64,000 nt of DNA from Bacteroides luhongzhouii (GTDB lineage Bacteria; Bacteroidota; Bacteroidia; Bacteroidales; Bacteroidaceae), in the NCBI RefSeq assembly GCF_009193295.2, contig NZ_CP059973.1, forward strand, positions 1,178,001 to 1,242,000, written 5' to 3'. The notes beneath the pieces were generated by a model, which worked only from the letters and a program-made list of their open reading frames with translations, was not told where the DNA came from and ran no database searches. Of the stretch, positions 26,768 to 34,343 are shown piece by piece (position 1 is the stretch's first letter; every line of letters starts with the position of its first letter). The position numbers and the translations under genes were made by a program.

Positions 26768-29026
26768 ATGTACAAGAGAAAATTCATTCCGTTAGTACTG
26801 TTAATGATTTTAATCGTCAATGGATGCAGCAACAAACAAGAGGTAGTGTTAACTCCGGTTGACTATGTAAATCCTTATATGGGGAATATCAGTCATTTGT
26901 TAGTTCCTACTTACCCAACTGTCCATCTTCCCAATAGCATGCTCCGCATCTATCCGGAAAGAGCAGATTACACTTCTGATAAAATAAAAGGCTTACCGGT
27001 CATTGTCACCTCGCATCGGGGAAAGTCAGCATTCAGCCTGTCTTTTTATCAAGGAGCAGAAAGCGGATTACAACCGGTATATTACTATTGTTATGATAAT
27101 GAAGTGATAAAACCCTATTCCTATTCTTCCTATTTTGAAGAAGAAGAAGTTTCCACTAAATTCGCTCCCGCCCACCAGGCAGGAATCTATGAACTAAGTT
27201 TCCGGAAAAACGATGCTCCTTATTTAATACTTAGTACTACCAACGGTGAGCTTAAAACTACGGAGAATACCATTTCCGGCTATCAGAACATAGATCATCA
27301 AACCAAAGTATATGTTTATATGGAGACTTCTGCACTGCCGGAAAAAACGATGACTGTCAGCAAAGAAGAAATAAACCACGACCATGCTGCCATTAAAGGT
27401 AAGAATGTGGGTATCGCTCTCCTATATTCAACAGATATAAAAACAATCAAAGTTCGCTACGGCATTTCCTTCATTGATGAAAAGCAAGCAAAGGCCAACC
27501 TACAGCGGGAAATAAAAGATTATGATGTGGAAAACCAAATGAACATTGCCAAAAACATCTGGAACCAAACATTAAATAAAATCAAAGTGGAAGGAATAGA
27601 CGAAAATGCAAAAGCAATATTCTATACTTCCCTCTACCGGACTTACGAACGGATGATTTGCCTTTCGGAAGACAATCGCTATTACAGTGCTTTCGACAAT
27701 AGTATCCACAAAGATTCTGTTCCTTTTTATACCGACGATTGGATTTGGGACACGTATAGAGCCGTCCACCCCTTACGTGTTATCATCGAACCACAAATGG
27801 AAGCTGACATGATTCAGTCTTTTATCAGAATGGCACAGCAAATGGAACATAACTGGATGCCTACATTTCCTGAAGTTACGGGAGACAGTCGTAGAATGAA
27901 TTCCAATCACGGTGTAGCCACTGTTATCGATTCATATATAAAAGGAATCCGTAACTTTGATTTATCAGCCGCTTACGAAGCTTGTAAACTTGGTATCACT
28001 GAAAAAACATTAGCTCCGTGGTCAGGCATAAAGGGAGGTGAAATTACAAAATTCTATTGGGAAAACGGATATTTACCGGCATTGGCACCGGGAGAACAAG
28101 AAACAGCCGGCGAAGTACACCCATTTGAAAAACGCCAACCGGTAGCCGTCACTCTAGGTACATCTTACGATGAATGGTGTCTGGCACAAATAGCCAAACA
28201 ACTTGGATATGAGAAAGACTATAACTACTTTCTACAAGGGAGTAAAAACTATCGGAATATTTTCAACCCTGAAACAAAATTCTTCCATCCTAAGAATGCA
28301 AAGGGTGAATTTATAGAACCCTTTGATTATGCCACTGCCGGCGGACTGGGTGCCCGTGAAGCCTACGGAGAGAATAACGGCTGGATATACCGGTGGGATG
28401 TACCTCATAATATTGCTGATTTAATTGAACTGATGGGAGGGAAAGAAGCATTCAGAAATAATCTTGAAACGATGTATAACACCCCATTGGGCGAAGCCAA
28501 ATATGTATTTTATGCGCAATTACCGGACCATACGGGTAATGTAGGTCAATTTTCAATGGCTAATGAACCCAGTATGCACATTCCTTATCTGTACAACTAT
28601 ATAGGAGAGCCTTGGAGAACCCAAAAAAGAGTAAGGACATTGCTCGATGAATGGTTTAGAAATGACCTGATGGGACTCCCGGGCGACGAAGATGGCGGAG
28701 GAATGTCAGCATTTGTAGTCTTCTCCATGCTAGGTTTCTATCCTATTACTCCTGGTTTGCCTATTTATGTCATCGGAACTCCTATGTTTGAAAGAGCAGT
28801 TATTGAAACAGGAGCGGGCAAATCATTCGAAGTCATTGCGCACAACTATTCGCCGACAAATAAATATATCCAATCAGCCAAATTAAATGGCAAAGATTGG
28901 AACCAGTCCTGGTTCGAACATAAAGAACTGATGAATGGCGGCAAACTGGAATTTACAATGGGAAACACTCCCAATAAGAATTGGGCGGCAGACAGTGTGC
29001 CCCCTTCTTTTGAAATGAATAAATAA
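26768..29026 (+). CDS. GH92 alpha-mannosidase, lipoprotein
   Basis: The 752-residue lipoprotein has Cys20 (IVNGCSNKQ) as anchor. GH92 features are DYVNPYMGN at the N-terminus, ENNGWIYRWDVPHN (Glu535 as likely general acid), ANEPSMHIPYLYNY and GLPGDEDGGGMSAF with Asp640 and Asp642 as the probable base pair. GH92 enzymes are calcium-dependent exo-alpha-mannosidases, and some act on mannose-phosphate-mannose. The segment GQFSMANEPSMH departs from the GQYAHGNEPSHH text I recall in many members, so linkage or leaving-group preference may differ. It leads the rightward operon with two phosphoesterase genes. Confidence 0.93.
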   Translation: MYKRKFIPLVLLMILIVNGCSNKQEVVLTPVDYVNPYMGNISHLLVPTYPTVHLPNSMLRIYPERADYTSDKIKGLPVIVTSHRGKSAFSLSFYQGAESGLQPVYYYCYDNEVIKPYSYSSYFEEEEVSTKFAPAHQAGIYELSFRKNDAPYLILSTTNGELKTTENTISGYQNIDHQTKVYVYMETSALPEKTMTVSKEEINHDHAAIKGKNVGIALLYSTDIKTIKVRYGISFIDEKQAKANLQREIKDYDVENQMNIAKNIWNQTLNKIKVEGIDENAKAIFYTSLYRTYERMICLSEDNRYYSAFDNSIHKDSVPFYTDDWIWDTYRAVHPLRVIIEPQMEADMIQSFIRMAQQMEHNWMPTFPEVTGDSRRMNSNHGVATVIDSYIKGIRNFDLSAAYEACKLGITEKTLAPWSGIKGGEITKFYWENGYLPALAPGEQETAGEVHPFEKRQPVAVTLGTSYDEWCLAQIAKQLGYEKDYNYFLQGSKNYRNIFNPETKFFHPKNAKGEFIEPFDYATAGGLGAREAYGENNGWIYRWDVPHNIADLIELMGGKEAFRNNLETMYNTPLGEAKYVFYAQLPDHTGNVGQFSMANEPSMHIPYLYNYIGEPWRTQKRVRTLLDEWFRNDLMGLPGDEDGGGMSAFVVFSMLGFYPITPGLPIYVIGTPMFERAVIETGAGKSFEVIAHNYSPTNKYIQSAKLNGKDWNQSWFEHKELMNGGKLEFTMGNTPNKNWAADSVPPSFEMNK

Positions 29027-29032
29027 CAGAAT

Positions 29033-30136
29033 ATGAATAAAATATTATTTGTCCTTTTATCGCTTTTGACTTCTCTGCAATCATACTCCCAAGAGCAAAA
29101 TGAAAAAGAAGTTTCATTTCTCTTGTTGGGAGATATACACTATGATTTATTGGAAGATCACGATATGGAATGGTTATCCACCAAACCGGATGATCTGCGC
29201 CAAGTTACCAAAGAATATTCAGTATTCACGAAAAATACATGGCCGGAATTCTCCCGGATAATCAACGGGAAAGTTCAAAAACACCAACCGTCAATAAAAG
29301 CCGTTCTGCAAATGGGGGACTTGTCAGAAGGATTGGCCGGTTCTCCACAAAAAGCAATACAGATGGCTAACAGTGCCTTTAAAGCTGTCAACAAAATGAA
29401 TCTGAAAGTACCTTTTATTATGACTAAAGGTAATCATGATATCACAGGGCCAGGGGCTAAAGAAGCTTTTGAAAAAGTATACTTACCCAATATGGCAAGA
29501 TTGGCAGGACATCCATCCTTACAGTCAGCCAATTACACTACTACTCTTGATGATGCATTATTTGTGTGTTATGATCCATGGGATCGGAATCCGGAAGGGC
29601 TACAACAATTAGAAAAGTCACTAGCCGATTCGAAGGCAACTTACAAGTTTGTCATGTTACACGAGCCTGTGATTCCGGTAAACGAAAGATGCTGGCATGT
29701 ATTCCGACAAGACAATGCCAAGAGGGAACAATTACTGCAGATCATTGCCAGTCAACAAGCAATCGTGCTCTGTGCACATCTACATCTATACTCCGTTGTC
29801 TGTCGAGACACTCCTTGGGGACCTATCGTTCAGATTCTCGTCAACAGTGTCATCAAAGATAAAAATATGCCGGTTCCGAAAAATGTAGTTACAGACTATG
29901 GTCCTGAATTTGTAACGGCACACCCACAATGGCAACCTTCTACTCTACAACAGCGTATGGAATGGATTGATAAAGAAACTCCCCATATCCGTTTTTTCAA
30001 ACAAATGGATTTACCGGGCTACGGCATCCTTTCTATTGACAAAGAAAACAACCAGATGCAATTAGAATATTATGCCGCATTTGGAGAAAAGCCATACGAT
30101 ACAGTCAACATATCCGAATTACTTACTTCTAATTAA
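29033..30136 (+). CDS. Secreted calcineurin-like metallophosphoesterase
   Basis: The 367-residue protein has a signal peptide ending near SYSQ. The metal-site motifs are all present: LLGDIHYD, QMGDLSEG, TKGNHDITG, LHEPVIP and CAHLHLYS. Family members hydrolyse phosphomonoesters or diesters with a two-metal centre. The gene starts 6 bases after GH92 and is followed 13 bases later by an alkaline phosphatase, so it acts with mannan breakdown. A plausible role is opening a mannose phosphodiester before the alkaline phosphatase removes the remaining monoester. Substrate assignment is inference. Confidence 0.88.
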   Translation: MNKILFVLLSLLTSLQSYSQEQNEKEVSFLLLGDIHYDLLEDHDMEWLSTKPDDLRQVTKEYSVFTKNTWPEFSRIINGKVQKHQPSIKAVLQMGDLSEGLAGSPQKAIQMANSAFKAVNKMNLKVPFIMTKGNHDITGPGAKEAFEKVYLPNMARLAGHPSLQSANYTTTLDDALFVCYDPWDRNPEGLQQLEKSLADSKATYKFVMLHEPVIPVNERCWHVFRQDNAKREQLLQIIASQQAIVLCAHLHLYSVVCRDTPWGPIVQILVNSVIKDKNMPVPKNVVTDYGPEFVTAHPQWQPSTLQQRMEWIDKETPHIRFFKQMDLPGYGILSIDKENNQMQLEYYAAFGEKPYDTVNISELLTSN

Positions 30137-30149
30137 AAACATATTAGCC

Positions 30150-31286
30150 ATGAATGTAAAATTTAAAATTCACTTATTTATTCTTTCCTTATTCTTTTGC
30201 TATAATCTATCAGCACAAGAAATCGTCAAAGGAGATTTTAAGAACGAAAATCCACAAAGTTCGTATGTTCCTTCATTTGAAATGGATGCTACCGACAAAC
30301 CTGTCAAGAATGTTATTTTAATGATAGGCGACGGCATGGGACTGGCACATATCTGTTCAGGAATGTATGCTAATCAAGGACAGCTTACTATCACTAATTT
30401 AAAAACATGCGGTTTCGTCAGAACACAATCCGCCAACAAGTTTACAACAGATTCAGCAGCTTCCGGTACAGCTTACTCAACCGGAAAGAAAACTAAAAAC
30501 GGAGCACTCGGAATGGATGAAAATAACCAGGTTATTCCAAACCTACCCGAAAAGTTATCCGGTTATGGCTACATTTCAGGAATCGTTACTACTGACAATC
30601 TTGACGGAGCCACCCCTGCAGCTTTCTTTGCTCACCAACCGGAACGTGGAATGTCTAAAGAAATTTGGGCGGATCTTTCTAACAGTAAGCTGACATTCTT
30701 TTCTGCCGGTAGTTATGAACTATTTGAAAAACAAGCACCAAACGTTCAAAAGGAAATCAAAAAAGAGTTCACCATCATAGAGGAACCGAATGACAAAGCT
30801 ATCAAGAAATCTAAAAAACTGGGATATTTACCCACAAAGAGCAAAACGGCTTCTGTAAACGAAAATCGAGGAGATTTCCTTCCGTCTACCACCCAAATGG
30901 CTATTGACTATCTTTCGAACAGGAGTACTAACGGTTTCTTCTTAATGGTAGAAGGTGCCCGAATAGATAAAAGTGCGCACAGTAATGATTATTCGGCAGT
31001 TGTCCGTGAAGTATTGGACTTTGATAAAGCAGTAGAAGCCGCCATCAGATTTGCAGAAAAAGATGGAAATACATTAGTGATTATTTCAGCTGATCATGAA
31101 ACCGGAGCATTAGCTTTACGTGACGGAAACATAAAAGAAGGCAAAATGAAAGCAATGTTTGTATCTAAAGGACATACACCAATCATGGTTCCACTGTTTG
31201 CATACGGTCCACAATCCAAGCTTTTTGGCGGTGTTCAGGAAAACAGCGACGTAAGCAATAAAATTTTCCAATTACTCGCTAAATAA
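30150..31286 (+). CDS. Secreted alkaline phosphatase (PhoA type)
   Basis: I chose the ATG at 30150 (378 residues) because it gives a clean signal peptide ending at LSAQ; an upstream in-frame ATG at 30072 would lie inside the previous gene. Motifs are MIGDGMG (metal Asp), TTDSAASGTAYSTG with Ser102 as nucleophile, EGARIDKSAHSND and SADHETGALAL. It hydrolyses phosphomonoesters in the periplasm or outside the cell. As the last gene of the GH92 operon it likely removes phosphate from mannose phosphate. A terminator follows at 31315-31366. Confidence 0.93.
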   Translation: MNVKFKIHLFILSLFFCYNLSAQEIVKGDFKNENPQSSYVPSFEMDATDKPVKNVILMIGDGMGLAHICSGMYANQGQLTITNLKTCGFVRTQSANKFTTDSAASGTAYSTGKKTKNGALGMDENNQVIPNLPEKLSGYGYISGIVTTDNLDGATPAAFFAHQPERGMSKEIWADLSNSKLTFFSAGSYELFEKQAPNVQKEIKKEFTIIEEPNDKAIKKSKKLGYLPTKSKTASVNENRGDFLPSTTQMAIDYLSNRSTNGFFLMVEGARIDKSAHSNDYSAVVREVLDFDKAVEAAIRFAEKDGNTLVIISADHETGALALRDGNIKEGKMKAMFVSKGHTPIMVPLFAYGPQSKLFGGVQENSDVSNKIFQLLAK

Positions 31287-31314
31287 GATATAAAACAGAT
31301 CTGTCATTCAAACT

Positions 31315-31366
31315 GAAATAAGAAAGAGTTTCTTCTATATGAAAATAAGAAATTCTTTCTTATTTC
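31315..31366. terminator. Bidirectional terminator overlapping the EamA gene end
   Basis: A 20-bp stem (31315-31334 with 31347-31366, one mismatch) has a 12-base loop and lies between converging genes. Its right arm includes the last codons of the EamA gene. It is A/T-rich, with T-runs on both sides. Confidence 0.7.
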
Positions 31367-32235
31367 TTTTCTGCCTGATAGACTCCAAATATAATGCAAC
31401 CAGCCCCCAACAATGTAATCCACGTTATTTGTTCGTGAAGAATGAGTACCGAAGCCACCATTGTGACAAGCGGATTCAAATAAATATAGTTGGAAGCCCT
31501 GACGGTTCCCAACTGTTTTAAGACCACATTCCAAAGGACATAACATATCAAGGAAGCCAGAACAGCTAGAAATAAGAGATTGGATAATACAATCGGTTTT
31601 AAAAGTACATCAAAGTCCGGTTGCAGCGGATGAAGAAAAAAGGCGGGAAGTATGGTCAATACCCCATAAAAGAATATCTTACGGGTAATAAACAGGGTAG
31701 GATAACGCCCTGTCATTTTCTTTATTACCAAACTATAAAATGCCCATGACAGAGCGGCAAGTAAAGTAAGCAAATCCCCTACCGGAGATAATTTAAGTAC
31801 AAAACTACCGTTGAAGACCACCAGTCCCACCCCGATTAAAGCTAATATGGAACCATAAATCAAACCTTTGGTGGCTTTTTCACTCTTATAAAAGAGAAGG
31901 GAAAGAATGGTAGTAAGCAAAGGAGCTGTGCAAATGATGAAAGCGACATTGGATGCTTGCGTGATGCCCAAAGCTGTATTCTCTGTAAAGAAATAGAGCG
32001 AACCACCGAAGAAACCTCCTGCCATCAACCAAAGTTCGTCTTTCCAGTTACTCGTAAACAGACGTTTGGGAGAAATCACCCAAATGCCCAGATAAGCAAT
32101 GAGAAAACGATAAAAGAATATCTCCTGAGGGGTCAATCCGTGATTAATCAGAACTTTGGTTGATATAAAAGTCAATCCCCAGATGGCAACTACAAGTATC
32201 GCAATCAGATGGTAATATCCATGCTTCAATTCCAT
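31360..32235 (-). CDS. EamA/DMT-family transporter
   Basis: The 291-residue protein is almost wholly hydrophobic, with about ten predicted membrane helices in two EamA halves. It starts HLIAILVVAIWGLTFISTKV and carries GGFFGGSLYFFTENTALG and the second-half SWAFYSLVIKK. Family members export or import small metabolites; the substrate cannot be predicted. A divergent promoter region (32265-32326) separates it from the AAA/DUF1703 gene. It shows no functional link to the mannan-type PUL beyond convergent position. Confidence 0.9.
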   Translation of the reverse strand: MELKHGYYHLIAILVVAIWGLTFISTKVLINHGLTPQEIFFYRFLIAYLGIWVISPKRLFTSNWKDELWLMAGGFFGGSLYFFTENTALGITQASNVAFIICTAPLLTTILSLLFYKSEKATKGLIYGSILALIGVGLVVFNGSFVLKLSPVGDLLTLLAALSWAFYSLVIKKMTGRYPTLFITRKIFFYGVLTILPAFFLHPLQPDFDVLLKPIVLSNLLFLAVLASLICYVLWNVVLKQLGTVRASNYIYLNPLVTMVASVLILHEQITWITLLGAGCIIFGVYQAEKK

Positions 32236-32264
32236 AGTGATGGTGATGTTTGTTTAATAGAGTG

Positions 32265-32272
32265 CAAAGATA
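32265..32272 (-). promoter_or_regulatory. -7 element for the EamA gene
   Basis: Minus strand TATCTTTG, 29 bases before the start codon, forms a divergent pair with the promoter at 32295-32326. Confidence 0.6.
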
Positions 32273-32294
32273 GCGAGAAGTTATGGAATGTTTG

Positions 32295-32326
32295 TTTGGA
32301 GAAGTAACAAAAAGCCCGTACCTTTG
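32295..32326 (+). promoter_or_regulatory. Promoter of the AAA/DUF1703 gene
   Basis: TTTG at 32295-32298, a 20-base spacer and TACCTTTG at 32319-32326 give a complete Bacteroides consensus promoter, 39 bases before the start codon. Confidence 0.8.
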
Positions 32327-32365
32327 TTTATGTTCAAAGAAAGCTCCTAAAATAAGGTATAAGTT

Positions 32366-34117
32366 ATGGAAAAATATATAGCACCGGACAGGAAACGTAT
32401 CCCATACGGCATGATGAACTTTGCAGTAATCCGCCGCGACGACTGTTATTATGTGGACAAAACCCGGTTTATACCCATGATAGAAGAGGCGGACAAGTTT
32501 TTCTTCTTTATTCGCCCGCGCCGTTTCGGCAAAAGTCTCACAGTAAATATGTTGCAGCACTATTATGATATACTTGCCAAGGATAAGTTCGAAGCGCTGT
32601 TTGGCGACCTTTACATCGGAAAGCACCCTACACCTGACCGGAACAGCTATCTGGTGCTGTATCTCAACTTCTCCGGAATAGTCGGTGAACTGCACAACTA
32701 CCGCAAGGGCTTGGATGCACATTGTGGCACCACCTTTGAGAACTTTTGCAAAATATATACCGACTACCTGCCACAAGATACGGTAGAAGAATTGCGGACA
32801 AAAGAAGGAGCAGTGGAGCAACTGGACTTTCTCTACCAGGTATGTGCACGTGTCGGACAGAGAATTTACCTCTTTATTGACGAATACGACCATTTCACCA
32901 ATGCCATCCTCTCGGATATAGAAAGCCTGCACCGCTATACGGACGAAACACATGGCGAAGGTTATCTGCGTGCCTTCTTCAATAAAATAAAAGCCGGAAC
33001 CTATTCCAGCATCGAGCGTTGTTTCATCACCGGCGTAAGCCCCGTGACAATGGACCACCTCACAAGCGGTTTCAACATCGGAACCAACTACTCGCTCACA
33101 CCGGAATTTAACGAGATGATAGGTTTCACAGAAGAAGAAGTGCGCCAAATGCTCACTTACTATTCCACCACCAGTCCATTCAACCACAGTGTGGACGAAC
33201 TGATAGAAATAATAAAACCCTGGTATGACAACTACTGTTTTGCAGAAGAATGTTATGGTGAAACTACTATGTACAACTCCAACATGGTGCTCTACTTCGT
33301 CAAGAATTATATTCAACGAGGCAAAGCCCCCCGGGATATGGTAGAAGACAATATCCGTATCGACTACGAAAAATTACGTATGCTCATCCGGAAGGACAAA
33401 GAGTTTGCCCATGATGCCTCCATCATACAAACATTGGTGAGCGAAGGTTACGTCACCGGAGAACTGAAAAAAGGTTTTCCAGCCGTCAATATCACCAATC
33501 CCGACAACTTTGTAAGCCTACTCTACTATTTCGGTATGCTCACCATTAGCGGCACGTATGAAGGAAAAACTAAACTCACTATCCCCAACCAGGTAGTCCG
33601 CGAACAAATCTACACCTATCTGCTAAGTACCTACAACGAAGCCGAACTCAATTTCAGCAGTTACGAAAAGAACGAACTTGCCAGCGCTCTTGCCTACCGA
33701 GGTGACTGGAAAGCCTATTTCGATTATATTGCCGACTGTCTGAAACGTTACACCTCCCAGCGCGACAAGCAGAAAGGAGAATTTTTCGTTCATGGCTTCA
33801 CGCTTGCCATGACGGCACAAAACCGTTTCTACCGTCCCATTTCCGAACAGGACACACAGGCAGGCTATGTCGACATTTTCCTTTGTCCGCTACTGGATAT
33901 CTATTCCGACATGAAGCACAGCTACATTGTGGAGCTGAAGTATGCCAAGTATAAAGACCCCGAAAGCCGCGTAGAAGAACTGCGACTGGAAGCTATTGCC
34001 CAAGCCAATCGCTATGCTGACACTGATACGGTGAAGAGAGCAGTCGGCACTACACAACTTCATAAGATTGTGGTTGTGTACAAAGGAATGGATATGCCGA
34101 TATGCGAAGAGGTTTAA
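32366..34117 (+). CDS. AAA-ATPase-like / PD-(D/E)XK nuclease-like protein (DUF1703 type)
   Basis: The 583-residue cytoplasmic protein starts RRIPYG-type text (KRIPYGMMNFAVIRRDDCYYVDK), as in the AAA-ATPase_like family. It has a P-loop-like RPRRFGKSL and Walker B-like LFIDEYDHF. The C-terminal segment GYVDIFLCPLL ... YIVELKYAK supplies the D...ExK core of a PD-(D/E)XK nuclease fold. These proteins are common, multi-copy and of unknown function in Bacteroidetes; mobile or defence roles have been proposed. G+C content is visibly higher than in the adjacent PUL, suggesting a different history. It has its own full-consensus promoter and a terminator at 34234-34269. Confidence 0.88.
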   Translation: MEKYIAPDRKRIPYGMMNFAVIRRDDCYYVDKTRFIPMIEEADKFFFFIRPRRFGKSLTVNMLQHYYDILAKDKFEALFGDLYIGKHPTPDRNSYLVLYLNFSGIVGELHNYRKGLDAHCGTTFENFCKIYTDYLPQDTVEELRTKEGAVEQLDFLYQVCARVGQRIYLFIDEYDHFTNAILSDIESLHRYTDETHGEGYLRAFFNKIKAGTYSSIERCFITGVSPVTMDHLTSGFNIGTNYSLTPEFNEMIGFTEEEVRQMLTYYSTTSPFNHSVDELIEIIKPWYDNYCFAEECYGETTMYNSNMVLYFVKNYIQRGKAPRDMVEDNIRIDYEKLRMLIRKDKEFAHDASIIQTLVSEGYVTGELKKGFPAVNITNPDNFVSLLYYFGMLTISGTYEGKTKLTIPNQVVREQIYTYLLSTYNEAELNFSSYEKNELASALAYRGDWKAYFDYIADCLKRYTSQRDKQKGEFFVHGFTLAMTAQNRFYRPISEQDTQAGYVDIFLCPLLDIYSDMKHSYIVELKYAKYKDPESRVEELRLEAIAQANRYADTDTVKRAVGTTQLHKIVVVYKGMDMPICEEV

Positions 34118-34233
34118 AACAAAAAGTAACTCGCATGACAAGCGCATTATGCAAAAAACAAATAAGCTAACAATATGAATGTTTGCCAAAACAAGAGAAA
34201 AGAAGGTATGTTAAAACCTTTATAAAATAAAGA

Positions 34234-34269
34234 ATTACCCTCATCACAGCTATCTGTAATGAGGGTAAT
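34234..34269. terminator. Hairpin between the AAA gene and the GH78 gene
   Basis: An 11-bp perfect stem ATTACCCTCAT / ATGAGGGTAAT with a 14-base loop lies between converging genes. The U-tract is poor. Confidence 0.65.
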
Positions 34270-34343
34270 CACGTTAAAAAGAGAGTTTCGACACATCTCC
34301 TTAATATCAATTTCTACATGAAAAACTATCTCAACTATATACT

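Noticed and set aside
30072-30149. Upstream in-frame ATG for the alkaline phosphatase
   Set aside because: It lies within the preceding phosphoesterase gene and would bury the signal peptide; ATG 30150 gives a normal secreted protein.
32144-33316. 390-codon minus-strand frame opposite the AAA/DUF1703 gene
   Set aside because: It is antisense to a well-recognised protein and overlaps the EamA start; the composition is that of a shadow frame.
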